A stretch of 64,000 nucleotides of DNA from assembly GCF_905171775.1 (NCBI RefSeq), contig NC_053501.1, positions 73,403,134 through 73,467,133 of the forward strand, read 5' to 3'. The notes below the pieces were generated by a model, which searched no databases, was not told where the DNA came from, and saw only the letters and a program-made list of their open reading frames with translations. A program made the translations under genes and the position numbers. Shown piece by piece: positions 1 through 11,335 of the stretch. The stretch is from Rana temporaria (taxonomy: Eukaryota; Chordata; Amphibia; Anura; Ranidae). Positions within the stretch are counted from its first letter, which is position 1. The number at the start of each line of letters is the position of its first letter.

Positions 1-991
1 TTCAGGCTTTTCTAACCACTGCCTAGCTCTTGTCCCAGAAAGGGGCCCGTAAAACCCAGTGTTCCCCAAATTCCTGGAAATCCAGTTTTTCTCAATCCCA
101 TGGACTTGCACACTTACAAAACAAATTCCTGGCATGGTCAACTTTCACTACACTCTGCAAAAAAAAAAAAAAACACTATGCCTTTCTCTATAAAGCATCC
201 TCGCTCATCTCTCGTCCCACCCATAGAACCCTTCTTAAGAACCACCCTCCCTTTCAAGATCAGAAGATATATACTTCTTTGAGAGAATAAATAAAACCCA
301 TCCCACTAAATTGCTACCTATTAGGGGTTCTCCTTTGAACACCATGTCTTCTGTCAGCCTCCCTTATGTTTTATAAGGTCACCTAGAATACTAGTTTAGG
401 GGACCAGTTACTGTGCAAAAAAGATAGGCTACCAATAGCTGTTTATCTCATAAAATGTACAGTATACTGCATGTTTATTACTGCAGGGTGCTTTATTATG
501 CTTATCTGATTGCATGGCTGTCTGAAAGTTGGTACATCTGCTACAAAATACATTTCTTACCAACAACCCACCTATTACATAAATGTTTTTATTTATTGTT
601 TTACTCTAGTTATCAATAACTGTCATGAGAGTTATCAATCAAGATCTTATCTATTACAAACATCAAATAGGCCTCAAGTCAAGTTGAGAAAAGATATCTT
701 AATTTGTCTTTGATATGGTCAATCCATTTTATGTACATTTCAAAAATGTCATATTTGCATTCTGTGATTAACGACGGCTTTTCAAGAATGAGTACCTTAC
801 TCACACTATGCCTATGGCTAATTCTTTGAGTCCTTGTCTATGACCCATTCTGTTTTTCACAAATAAATTACCAAGAGTGTACACATGTTGTCCTGTTTCA
901 GTCCAAACCATGACACCTACAGTATGCCCCTAGTTTTCCTCCCCCTCAAGATTGTTGCAACACACTACACCCTCAGGCATGTTAAACATAC
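1..991. other. Unassigned non-coding sequence
   Basis: No gene or recognisable mobile element was found here. There is an A-run near 162-174 and ordinary AT-rich sequence. The short open frames lack any family signature and look like chance. Confidence 0.5.
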
Positions 992-1701
992 AGGGCCAGA
1001 TTCACGTAGATGGGCGTACTTTTGGGCGGGCGTAACGTATTTGATTTACGTTACGGCGCCGCAAGTTTTTCAGGCAAGTGCTCTATTCACAAAGCACTTG
1101 CCTGTAAAGTTGCGACGGTGTAGCGTAAAACACCCGGCGGAATTCAAATTCGGCGGGTAGGGGGCGTGTTTCATTTAAATGAAGCGCGTCCCCGCGCCGA
1201 ACGAACGGCGCATGCGCCGTCCCTAAAAAATCCCGGCGTGCATTGCTCTAAATGACGTCGCAAGGACGTCATTGGTTTTGACGTGGACGTAAATGGCGTC
1301 CAGCCCCATTCACGGACGAATTACGCAAACAACGTAAAATTTTGACGCGGGAACGACGGCCATACTTAACATAGGATACGCCACCTAGGGGGCAGCTTTA
1401 TCTTTACACCGTCATAGCTCTTACGGAAACAGCGTATCTTTACTGCGACGGGCAAGCGTACATTCGTGAATCGGCGTAACTACTAATTTGCATATTTTAC
1501 GCCAAACTCAATGGAAGCGCCACCTAGCGGCCAGCGGAAATATTGCACCCTAAGATATGACGGCGCAGGCCGTCGTATCTTAGGTAGGTTTAAGTGTATC
1601 TCAGTTTGAGCATACACTTAAACATGCGACGGGCTTAGATTGTGAGTTACGTCGGTGTATCTACTGATACGCCGGCGTAACTCTTTGTGAATCTGTCCCA
1701 C
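992..1701. mobile_element. Foldback MITE, copy A ('GGGCCAGATTCA' family)
   Basis: An element of about 710 bp begins with 'agggccagattcacg' and ends with the inverse 'gtgaatctgtccc'. The interior is far richer in CpG than its flanks and carries self-complementary pieces such as 'tacgccggcgtaa' and 'catgcgcc'. Three more copies of similar length occur at 7861-8570, 41848-42554 and 55502-56231. No protein is encoded, so it is a non-autonomous DNA element of unknown superfamily. Confidence 0.8.
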
Positions 1702-1775
1702 AGAGAATATGTATTACACAAGCCTCTACACACAATGGTTATGTTTTTTTACTTTTTTGGCTGAGTATAGATCTA

Positions 1776-2035
1776 CAGTACTGTGCAAAAGTTTTAGGCA
1801 GGTGTGAGAAAATGCTGTAAACTAAGAATGCTTTCAGAAATAGAAGTGTTAATAGTTTATTTTTTATCAGTGCCAAAATGGAAAGTAAATGAACAGAAGA
1901 GAAATCCAAATCAAATCAATATTTGGTGTGACCACCCTTTTCCTTCAAAACGGAATCTATTCTTCCAGGTACAATTCAAAACAGTCTTTGAAGAAAATTT
2001 GCAGGTAGGTTGTTCCAAACATTTTGGAGAACTAA
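1776..2035. mobile_element. Tc1/mariner terminal relic
   Basis: The stretch opens with 'TA' followed by 'cagtactgtgcaaaag', a terminal inverted repeat typical of one vertebrate Tc1-like family. It continues with a short non-coding end that includes 'ggtgtgaccaccc', a sequence usually found near transposase ends. The rest of the element is missing and its right edge near 2035 is a guess. Confidence 0.55.
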
Positions 2036-2199
2036 ATTCAACAAAATCAAGTGAGCGCCCAGAAGTAGAAGCTGCCGGAACAAAAGGTGACGATACAAAC
2101 CTTGTAACGTAAATAAATCAAAAAGTGCAGCACTCATATATTGAAGTGTGCTAAATATTGTAATAATCATGTTAATATTCTATTAATCAATAGCAGAAT

Positions 2200-2500
2200 A
2201 GAGACCATCCGCTGTGCAAAACATTAAGAAGGTTCTACTTGTTCTCCATCCTTTATGCACTCACCAAATGACTGATAAATATTGACATAATATAAGTGAT
2301 TCACCAGAATACTCCACAAAAATTTAATCAATGGTGCAAGCATAGTGACTTTCAATGACAGAGTAGCGTTCATCCACTGTGTAGGAAATTAAGAAAGTGC
2401 TGTTTATCCTCCCACCTTGTATGCATTTACCAGATGATTAATAAGTATCAGCATTCCACCAAGGCGATCCACCACATCAACACAATCTCCACCATAGGAC
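2200..2500. repeat. Diverged tandem duplication, about 163 bp
   Basis: Two similar segments start near 2206 and 2369. Both contain a '...ccatcc(g/a)ctgtg' start, then 'ttaagaa(g/a)gt', 'ctcccac/ctccatc' and 'gatgattaata/gactgataaat' blocks in the same order. They are well diverged and non-coding, possibly the untranslated part of an old retroelement. Confidence 0.45.
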
Positions 2501-2575
2501 ACTTCAATCCATGAGAGAACTGTTTAAAAGAAGTTCACCATTGTGTAAAAAAAAAAAAAAGCCCAAAATATTCTA

Positions 2576-3480
2576 CAGTCCCTGACAAAAGTCTTGTCGC
2601 TTGTGTACAAATTGACCTAAAGTGCGGCTAAAATATTTTTCTAATCAAGATTTTGTTACAAGAAATGGGTAATTTTAATCCCAACAGCTTTTGTAATAAT
2701 GTTTCAGTGCAAAACGAAACTGACAAAAAGTATTCTAATATTTACAGCTTGGTAAAGCCCATTGAGTCCATTTTTGCCAAGACATAAGTGTTGTCGCCTT
2801 GTTATATGAGCTTCACCTGTGACTAATAATGGATCAATTAGGTCTCAGGTGTGTATGAAAAGAACACCAGTACACTAGACCTTCTCAATTGCAACTAGAC
2901 CTCTGCAAACATGCCTAAGATTCACCCGGAGACTAAAGTGTTGATTATCAAGAGGCTGAAGACCAGATCCACTGCTGATGTGGCAGACACCTTCAATGTG
3001 TCTCAGCGTCGCGTTCAGAGGATAAAAAAAAGATTTGAAGAGACTGGAGACGGTTTGGATAAGGCCAGGTCAGGACGACCCCGCAAGACAACTGCTCCAG
3101 AGGACCGTTTGTTGGCTCGAAAATCCAAGGCCAGCCCATTTTCCACTGCAGCAGAGCTCCACGAGACCTGGTCACCTGAAGCCCCTGTGTCAACCAGAAC
3201 AGTTTGTCGGATTCTGTCTCGAAATGGCCACCACGGTCGAATCAGTGCCCATAAGCCAGCACTAAACAAAAGACAATTGAAAAACCGTGTGGCATTTGCC
3301 AAGGGCCACAGCCTGCTAAAAGGATGGACTCTGGAAAAGTGGCAGAAGGTGGATTTTTCAGATGAATCTTCTGTTAAATTACACCACAGTCGCCGCAAAT
3401 ATTGCAGGAGACCTACTGGAACCCGCATGGAGCCGAGATTTACCCAGAAAACAGTGAACTTTGGTGGAGGCAGAGAAAGG
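2576..3480 (+). mobile_element. Tc1-like transposon, 3' truncated
   Basis: A 'TA' dinucleotide at 2574-2575 is followed by 'cagtccctgacaaaagtc', a Tc1-type terminal repeat, then a leader of about 330 bp and a transposase frame. Homology ends near 3480 and no right inverted repeat is present, so more than one third of a normal 1.3-1.6 kb element is missing. Confidence 0.8.
2911..3480 (+). pseudogene. Tc1-family transposase, N-terminal part
   Basis: The frame opens with an ATG and encodes about 190 residues of a Tc1-type transposase, which cuts and pastes its element at TA sites in the nucleus. Residues 1-60 form the paired-like helix-turn-helix region (TADVADTFNVSQRRVQRIKK), and residues near 55-60 carry the GRPRK hook. 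A second DNA-binding region follows. The first catalytic aspartate is visible in 'DFSDESS' near residue 150. The remaining catalytic residues, normally in motifs like those seen at 42586-42939, are lost because the frame runs into unrelated sequence after 'KTVNFGG'. A normal family member has about 340 residues, so this copy cannot be active. Confidence 0.85.
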
Positions 3481-4329
3481 GGGGGTGGAGTTCTGCTTTA
3501 AAAATATTTCTTATAGGATGTTTTTCAAACATTACATTCACAATCACTTACTTCGCAGCAGCACTTTATACCCATACCAGAAATGCCCACCAAACAATTG
3601 ACTTAATAGATATATTTGACCACACACGGGACGAGACCTTGATTCTAAGTTCTGATCTGACAAGGCATTTGATTATCTTTGCTAGCCCTACATGACTGCA
3701 GCCCTAATGAAACCCAGAATCTTTGTTTTGTGTATCAAACCCTTGGCTGTTTGTATTAGGAATTAAATAGACATTTAGGCCCTTTTGCACTCTGCAGCTT
3801 AAAAAAAAAAGCTCAGTACAGCCCATTAATTGTAATGTACCTATGCGCATAGGCAGGAAAACAAGCGCTGTACATTCTTCAGTAAAAAAATAAGTCAGTA
3901 ATTTACGCCTCATGCGTGCATATATGCACAAATGTGCGCAAATCTCCATTTACATATTGTGCAGATGGACAGTTCGAGAATACGTTTTCACTCGTGAAAT
4001 TGGGCAAAGGCATATACGTGAAAATGCAGGTAAATACTCCTGAAAGGGTAGATGCTGAAACAGGAGTATAATTTGCAATAGACCTAACGGAATTATTATT
4101 CAAAACTCCATATTCAAGCTCCTATATTTTACACCACTGCTCCAACTACAATCAGGCTCCAAACCCCACAATCGCATCCCAGGTGCTGGCTTGGCTTGAG
4201 CAATCAATTGGAGCAGCAATAGGAATGACACACACCGAGATGCAAAATAATATTCTTCCTTTTATTAAAATAACCAGTAGGAACAGCTTCTGTTCTGACA
4301 TAACAATTTTTCCCATGTAATCGTCACTG
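3481..4329. other. Unassigned non-coding sequence
   Basis: The stretch is AT-rich with no recognisable coding or repeat family. Short frames on both strands have no domain-like content. Confidence 0.45.
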
Positions 4330-4600
4330 AATAACAAACATGCTAACAAAGCAAACAGAATATTGGCATGCATTAAAAAGGGATCAACTCCAGAGATAAA
4401 ACAATAATTCTCCCGTTCTACAAGACTCTGGTCCGGCCGCACCTAGAGTATGCTGTCCAGTTCTGGGCACCAGTCCTCAGGAAGGATGTACTAGAAATAG
4501 AGTGAGTACAAAGAAGGGCAACAAAGCTAATAAAGGGTCTGGTGGATAATTGTTATGAGGAAAGGTTACAAGCACTGAACTTATTCTATTTTGCGAGTGG
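4330..4600 (+). pseudogene. CR1-like LINE fragment (post-RT region)
   Basis: Translation gives the segment C-terminal to the reverse transcriptase of CR1-type LINEs, with 'LVRPHLEYAVQFWAPVL' and 'VQRRATKLIKG' readable across one in-frame stop. The same region is present at 28040-28280 and 49130-49350, and this copy is clearly more diverged. Only this 270-bp piece remains. Confidence 0.85.
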
Positions 4601-4617
4601 AAAATTGTTTCTGGTGA

Positions 4618-5025
4618 GGAGCTGGGAGCGCGGGTACCGCTGGCATGCAGGGATTGATTGGGAGCCGTTCTTCCATCGATCACCCCGGGGAAGAGAAAAG
4701 CTGCGGGATTACAGAGCTGATAACCCGCTGTTACAGCTGACTTTAAATTACAATTGCCTCCGCTCTGCTTGTGGTTACACACAGCCCCGCCTCCTGACCC
4801 CACGCCTGTATCATATAGACAGAACACGTCCCAGCATTGGACTGGCATTCTGTCAATCTAATACAGGCACGGTGTGTAACCATGAGCGGAGCGGTGGCAA
4901 TTGCAATGTAAACTCAGCTGTAACAGCGGGCTATCGGCTCTGTAATCCCGCGGCTTTTCTTTTCCTCCGGGGGGATGTGAGAACAGCTTCGCGCTCCCCC
5001 CCCCACTCCCAGCTTCTCTTCACAG
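4618..5025. repeat. Large imperfect palindrome
   Basis: The left arm at about 4618-4790 and the right arm at about 4868-5025 are inverse copies. For example, 'gctgcgggattacagagc' on the left matches the complement of 'gctctgtaatcccgcggc' on the right. The spacer is about 80 bp. A minisatellite starts directly at the right edge. Confidence 0.75.
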
Positions 5026-5275
5026 GTGAGCAGAGGCTGCAATGGTGGGCACAGTGAGTAAAGGCTGCAATGGTGGGCACAGTGAGTAAAGGCTGCAATG
5101 GTGGGCACAGTGAGCAGAGGCTGCAATGGTGGGCACAGTGAGCAGAGGCCGCAATGGTGGGCACAGTGAGCAGAGCCCGCAAAGGTGGGCACAGTGAGCA
5201 GAGGCCGCAATGGTGGGCACAGTAAGCAGAGGCTACAATGATAGGCACAGTGAGCAGAGGCTACAATGATGGGCA
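5026..5275. repeat. Minisatellite array 1, 27-bp unit
   Basis: About nine direct copies of a 27-bp unit, 'gcagaggctgcaatggtggg' followed by 'cacagtga'. Read on the minus strand the unit contains 'attgcagcctc', the same core as the arrays at 10797, 16775 and 23150. Long open frames across it are by-products of the period being a multiple of three. Confidence 0.9.
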
Positions 5276-5589
5276 CAGGTGTGGCTGCACTAATAAAGTT
5301 TGTAACTTAATTCTGCTTAAAACATGTCAGTGTCATTTCATGAGATAAAAGGGCGTGTTTAGGGGCGGAATTAGTGGTGGTGGTGCAGGGTAGGGATCGG
5401 TTGGGTCAACTGGTGGCGAGTAACCCTTAAGGCCTGGCTCAGGACTTGAAATTTTGAGCCCTGATACTAGTATACTTAAATGTATTTTTATTTTACTTTA
5501 TTGAGAGTAGTACCTACTTACAATGTCAGCCCTGAGGGATTGAGTGCCCCCCCCCCCCAGGAGGTGCAGGAAGACGGTGGCAGGAGAAG

Positions 5590-6325
5590 TGAGATCACCC
5601 AATCCCCCCAAATCCTGCACCTTCCCACCTCAGATCACCACAAATCCTACACCTTCCCATCTCAGATCAGTCCAAACTTCTTCACCATCAGATCAGCCCT
5701 AACTCTTGCACCTTTACTCCTCAAATCAGCCCAATTCCGGCGCAACAGACCTCAGTACACCCCAATTCCTGCACCTTCATACTTTAGATCACCCCAATTC
5801 CTGTACCTTTACACCTCAGACCACCCCAATTCCTGTATCTTCACACCTCAGACCACCCCAATTCCTGCACCTTTACACCTCAGACCACCCCAATTCCTGC
5901 ACTTTCACACCTCGGATCACCCCAATTCCTGCACCTTCACACCTCAAACCCCCCTAATTCCTGCACCTTCACAGCTCAGATCACCCCAATTCGTGCACCT
6001 TCACATCTCGCATCATTCCTAATTGCTGCACCCTTAGGCTCGGTTCACACTAGATGCCGATGCAGCTCCCAGCAGGGGTCCTGTGCATCCTGGTTCACCG
6101 TTTCAGGTCAGATTTCAGCACAAATTTTTGGCTGGATTCGGACCTGAAGCTGACCAAAAGACGCACAGGGCTCCTGTGCAAATTCACACCGGAGCCGCAT
6201 CAGAGATAGAGAGCCATTCACATTCTCCTGTTATTGCGAATTGGATGCAGAGATACTGCATCCAATTTGCAATAATGTGAACCCAGCCTCACACCTCAGT
6301 TCAGTCCAATTCTTGCACCTCTGAC
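5590..6325. repeat. Minisatellite, about 33-bp unit, split by a MITE
   Basis: About a dozen variants of a unit built on 'cctcagatcaccccaattc' plus 'ctgcaccttcaca'. The array is interrupted at 6035-6289 by an inserted element and resumes at 6290 with 'cacacctcagttcagtcc'. It does not share the core of the four CATCAA-type arrays. Confidence 0.85.
6035..6289. mobile_element. MITE, 'GGTTCACA' type
   Basis: Starts with 'aggctcggttcacac' and ends with 'gtgaacccagcct', near-perfect inverted ends, about 255 bp with no coding capacity. Insertion into the flanking 33-bp minisatellite shows it arrived after the array formed. Related elements lie at 26741-27024 and 32931-33112. Confidence 0.75.
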
Positions 6326-6439
6326 CTAGTAGTTCCCAATAGCTGGCTAATTACCAGTCCAAAATGAAAGTTGACAGCGTGAAGTGTCTGACTCAACATC
6401 AGGACCGGATCTAGCCTGTCTAATGTGGGGGTGCACTAA

Positions 6440-7375
6440 AAAATGTCAGGGGCACAGGATAGGAGGTCAGCAGGGCAGTGTACAGGGGTCAGTAGGGCAG
6501 AGGACAGGGGATCAGCAATGCAGTTGACAGGAACTGGGGTCAATAGGCCATAGGACGTGGTCAGAAGGGAAGAGGACAGGGTCAGCAAGGAAAAGGGCAG
6601 GGTCAGCAAGGAAAATGACAGGGTCAGCAGGGCAGAGGACAGGGGTCAGAAGACAGGGGCTCAGTAGGGCAAAGGACAAGCATTAGGACAGTGTACAGAG
6701 GTCAGCAGGACAGAGAATGGAGTCAGCATTCCATAGGATGTGATCAGAAGGTAAAAGGACAGGGTCAGCAGGGCAGAGGACTGGGGTCAGAAGACAGGGG
6801 GTCATCAGTGCAGTGGACAGGAATTGGTAGGACAGTGTACAGAGGTCAGCAGGGTAGAGAATGGGGTCAGCAGGCCATAGGACAAAGTCAGCAAGAAAGA
6901 GGACAGGATCAGCAGGGCAGAGGACAGGGGGTCAGCAGTGCAGTGGACAGGAATTAGCAGGACAGTGTACAGAGGTCAGCAGGAGAATGGGGTCAGCAGG
7001 CCAAAGGTCATAGTCAGAAGGGACAGGGTCAGCAGGGCAGAGGACAGGGGGTCAGCAGTGCAGTGGACAGGAATTAGTAGGACAGTGTACAGAGGTCAGC
7101 AGGGTAGAGAATGGGGTCAGCAGGCCATAGGACAAAGTCAGCAAGAAAGAGGACAGGATCAGCAGGGCAGAGGACAGGGGGTCAGCAGTGCAGTGGACAG
7201 GAATTAGCAGGACAGTGTACAGAGGTCAGCAGGAGAATGGGGTCAGCAGGCCAAAGGTCATAGTCAGAAGGGAAAGGGACAGGGTCAGCAGGGCAGAGGA
7301 CAGGGGGTCAGCAGTGCAGTGGACAGGAATTAGTAGGACAGTGTACAGAGGTCAGCAGGGCAGAGAATGGGACTC
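6440..7375. repeat. Minisatellite with about 250-bp higher-order period
   Basis: The basic unit is about 22 bp, built on 'gtcagcagggcagaggacag'. Over it lies a longer repeat: 'caggccataggacaaagtca' occurs at about 6871 and 7121, so blocks of about 250 bp are duplicated nearly exactly. The ordered variants within each block show that the duplication copied whole multi-unit blocks. Non-coding. Confidence 0.85.
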
Positions 7376-7860
7376 CAGAAGGAGGAGGAGAAGACAGCGT
7401 CGTCTCACAGCGAGGGGGGACTCCAGGAGCAACCGCGGACAGTCCAGTGCCACCGCCACACATGACCCCATTCTCCAATGACAGGGCGCCGCTGGCCATG
7501 CTCCAGCGCAGGGGACACAGGAGACACAGAATAGAATAGGAGGACCGAACCGAGAGTGACACTGGCTCAGGATTTCGCGCCCCCCTAAATATTGCGCCCG
7601 GGGCCATACCTTCGCCCCCTGCCCTGCATCCCCCATGCTTCGCCACTGCTTGGTACCATTGTTTTCAGCTGACTCTTATTTTTTATAAAGTTATCCAGGC
7701 GGCTTTCAGTGTAAATATACAACCCCTCTCAAAAAATTAGTATTATTTTGTGTGTACTATTTATTTATTTTTCCTGAAAATATGCACTTGATAAACATTT
7801 GCCCAAATAAAACATGTAACAAAAGAGTTGCAGCTGCCACAATTTTATTCTACAGTCAAG

Positions 7861-8570
7861 GGGCCAGATTCAGGTAGACTGAACTACGCCACCGTAACTT
7901 AGAGAGGTGAGTACCGTATTCAGAAAGAACTTGCGCCCTAAGTTACGGCGGCGTAGCGTAAATGGGCCGGCGTAAGCCCGCCTAATTCAAATTATCAAGG
8001 CAGTGGGTGTGTTGTATTACAATGAGCCGTGACCCCATGCAAATTAGGGGCCGAACGAACAGCGCATGCGCCGTCCGTGGACGTATCACAGTGCGCATGC
8101 TCAAAATCACGTCGGCTAGAATGCCTAAGATACACTGCCTACGACGTAAACGTAACTTACGCACAGCCCTATTCACGTACGACTTACGTAAACAACGTAA
8201 ATTTTGACGGGTGTTCCGACGTCCATACGTTAACATGACTTACACCTGCTTTATGAGGGGTAAAGTTACGCCGGTCGTACGCCTTACGTAAACAGCGTAT
8301 AGTAATGCGCCGGGCCCAAGTACGTTTGTGAATCAGCGTATCTTGCTCGTTTGCAGATTCAATGCGCAAATCAACGGAAGCGCCCCTAGCGGCCAGCGTA
8401 AATATGCACCTAAGATACGAAGGCGTAGGAGACTTACGTTGGTAGTATTAAGCCAAAATTCAGGCATAACTTGTTTTAAGAATACCGCGCATAGATACGA
8501 CGGCGCATCTTTTAACTTACGCAGCGTATCAATAGATACGCCGGCGTAAAACGTTCCTGAATCTGGCCCT
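7861..8570. mobile_element. Foldback MITE, copy B
   Basis: Begins 'gggccagattcagg' and ends 'ctgaatctggccct', giving nearly perfect inverted ends over about 13 bp and a length of about 710 bp. The interior resembles copy A, including 'acgtaaacaacgtaaa', and it encodes nothing. Confidence 0.85.
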
Positions 8571-9483
8571 CAGATTTGAAAACAAATATAATTTTTGCTA
8601 GTTTTAAGTAATTTTCTAAAATAAATTGCACTGGTTGTGAAATGGTTAATTCTCATGGCAAGAAATAGGTTTTAATTAATAGACTGATGAGTCATAGCAA
8701 AAACATGGCCAAGACTAATAAAAACTGCAATTAGCTAATGGTATATATTTTAATAAAAATATGACTAATTCAGTAATGTTTGAGCCTTTAAGTGCATTAG
8801 ATACAAACAGGGCTTCTCGCTTTCCCTGTACATGTTAGGCCGCGTCTCTTTCTTCGTAAACAGTGTTCTCACAGACTGGTTTGGCAAGCTTTAGTGAGTG
8901 TCAGGCCTGTTATACTGTATGGCTGAGTCATTAGTGCAGGTCACAGAGACAAAAACATTCATTATTTAGAGCCATGACGTACATAGCCAGGTATGAAGAT
9001 TTCCTGCACAAAGAAACATTACATTTCCATGTGCTTTGTCCCACTTTGTTTAATGAATGAATGCTATGGAGGCTTCTTAGATAAACGAAAAAGCGTGCCA
9101 CTCACCAGATCTTATCATCCTGTGCCAACAGAAATCAGACATTTCCTGTATGAAATGTTAAGTTCTCAGGAGGGAAGGATATTACTTATTGTACAAGAAT
9201 TACATTTTGGTTTTAAACAAATGTTATGGCAGCAACATTTCCTAACGTTGCACTCCAACCAAAACTTTTTTATTGCTCTTCCTGCTTGGGAAATGTATCT
9301 TCACTTGCTGTGTGGTCACCAGGAGGGAGCTAATCAGAATGCACCTGAGTGAGCCCGTCAAGAAGCAATCACTGTACTGGTCCAATCATAAGCGGCTGAG
9401 GTATTTCCAACCCCCGAGCTGCAGCTACAGTATTTGCAGCAGCTGACTTAACTTTTTTTCCCCCAGGCGGAATACGGCTTTAA
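8571..9483. other. Unassigned non-coding sequence
   Basis: No assignable element. A 119-codon frame at 8993-9352 has no motif, no similarity I recognise and no splice context, so I do not call it a gene. Confidence 0.4.
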
Positions 9484-10397
9484 CCACTTAAGACCCGGAC
9501 CTTTAGGCAGCTAAAGGACCCGGCCAGGTTTTGTGATTCGGCACTGCGTCGCTTTAACAGACAATTGCGCGGACGTGCGACGTGGCTTTCAAACAAAATT
9601 TGCGTCCTTTTTTTCCCACAAATAGAGCTTTATTTTGGTGGTATTTGATCACCTCTACGGTTTTTATTTTTTGCGCTATAAACAAAAATAGAGCTCAATT
9701 TTGAAAAAAATTCAATATTTTAAACTTTTTGCTATAATAAATATCCCCCAAAAACATATATAAAATGTTTTTTTTCCTCAGTTTAGGCCGATACATATTC
9801 TTCTACCTACTTTTGGTAAGAAAAATCGCAATAAGCGTTTATCAGTTGGTTTGCGCAAAATTTATAGCGTTTACAAAATAGGATAGTCTTATTGCATTTT
9901 TATAAAAAAAAATTTTTTTTACTACTAATGGCGGCGATCAGCAATTTTTTTTCGTGACTACGACATTATGGTGGACACTTGGGACAATTTTGACACATTT
10001 TTGGGACCATTGTCATTTTCACAGCAAAAAATGCATTTAAAATGCATTGTTTACTGCGAAAATGACAATTGCAGTTTGGGAGTTAACCACTAGGGGGCGC
10101 TGAAGGGGTTATGTATGACCTAATATGTGTTTCTAACTGTAGGGGGGTGTGGCTGTAGGTGTGACATCGATTGTGTATCCCTATAAAAGGGAACACACGA
10201 TCGATGACGGCGCCACAGCGCAGAACGGGGAAGCTGTGTTTACACACAGCTCTCCCGGTTCTTCAGCTCGCGGGACTCCAGCGGCGATCGGGCCTGTGGG
10301 TCCCGCGGTCCCAGGGGTTCGGACCGTACCTGTACGTTCATGTGCCTAGCCGTGCCATTCTGCCGATGTAAATGTGCAGGAGGCGGGCCTTAAGCGG
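9484..10397. mobile_element. Non-autonomous TTAA element
   Basis: Flanked on both sides by TTAA (9480-9483 and 10398-10401). The ends are 'ccacttaagacccgg' and the inverse of 'ccgcttaaggcccgcc'. The TTAA target duplication fits piggyBac or Kolobok transposons. Length is about 914 bp with no transposase. Confidence 0.75.
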
Positions 10398-10499
10398 TTA
10401 AAGGGGTTGTAAAGGTAAAAACAATATTCCCTAAATAGCTTCCTTTACATTAGTGCAGTCCTCCTTCACTTACCTCATCCTTCCATTTTGCTTTTAAAT

Positions 10500-10797
10500 G
10501 TCCTTATTTCTTCTGAGAAATCCTCAATTCCTGTTCTTCTGTCTGTAACTACACACAGTAATGCAAGGCTTTCTCCCTGGTGTGGAGAAAGACTCTTGAG
10601 GGGGGAGGGGGCGAGCAGGGGTGTCAGGACACTCTCTACTTTGCAGATAGAGAAAGGAGCTGTGTGTTAGTGGGAGTCCTGACACTCCTGCTCGCCCCCT
10701 CCCCCCTCAAGAAGCTTTCTCCACACCAGGGAGAAAGCCTTGCATTACTGTGTGTAGTTACAGACAGAAGAACAGGAAGTGAGGATTTCTCAGACTG
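10500..10797. repeat. Large palindrome next to minisatellite array 2
   Basis: Left arm about 10512-10650 and right arm about 10670-10797 are inverse copies. 'cactgtgtgtagtt'-type and 'ggctttctccctggtgtgg' blocks appear in opposite order and orientation, with few mismatches and a loop of only about 20-30 bp. A minisatellite begins directly at the right arm, as at 4618-5275. Confidence 0.85.
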
Positions 10798-11335
10798 TGT
10801 CCCATCACATGCAGACTGTGTCCCATCACATGCAGCCTGTGTCCCATCAATTGCAGCCTCTGTCCCATCAATTGCAGCCTCTGTCCCATCAATTGCAGCC
10901 TGTGACCTGTCCCATTATTGCAGCCTCTGTCCCATCAATTGCAGCCTCTTTCCCATCAATTGCAGCCTGTGACCTGTCCCATCAATTGCAGCCTGTGACC
11001 TGTCCCATCAATTGCAGCCTTTGTCCCATCAAATGCTGCCTCTGTCCCATCAAATGCAGCCTGTGACCTGTCCCATCAAATGCAGCCTCTGTCCCATCAA
11101 TTGCAGTCTGTTACCTGTCCCATCAAATGCAGCCAGTGACCTGTCCCATCAAATGCAGCCTCTCCCATCAATTGCAGACTCTGTCCCATAAATTACAGCC
11201 TCTATCCCATCAAATGCAGCCTGTGACTTGTCCCATCAAATGCAGCCTCTGTCCCATCAAATGCAGCCTCTGTCCCATCAATTGCAGCCTCACTCCCATC
11301 AATTGCCGCCTCTGTCCCATCAAATGCAGCCTCTG
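10797..11335. repeat. Minisatellite array 2, CATCAA(A/T)TGCAGCC core
   Basis: More than 20 units of about 21-29 bp alternate 'gcctctgtcccatcaattgca' and 'gcctgtgacctgtcccatc' types. The core 'ccatcaaatgcagcc' is shared with arrays 3 and 4. A hAT-type right end 'gccgccactg' follows at 11695-11704, suggesting the array lies within a non-autonomous hAT element whose left end I could not find. Confidence 0.85.

Noticed and set aside
4914..5276. Long Cys/His/Leu-rich frames on the minus strand across 4914-5276
   Set aside because: They are translations of a 27-bp minisatellite in several frames, with no gene context.
8993..9352. 119-codon frame starting MKISCTKKHY
   Set aside because: No motif, no codon or splice support, no recognisable relative.
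10797..11335. Possible CRISPR-like array
   Set aside because: Repeats are contiguous variants with no unique spacers, and the genome is a vertebrate's.
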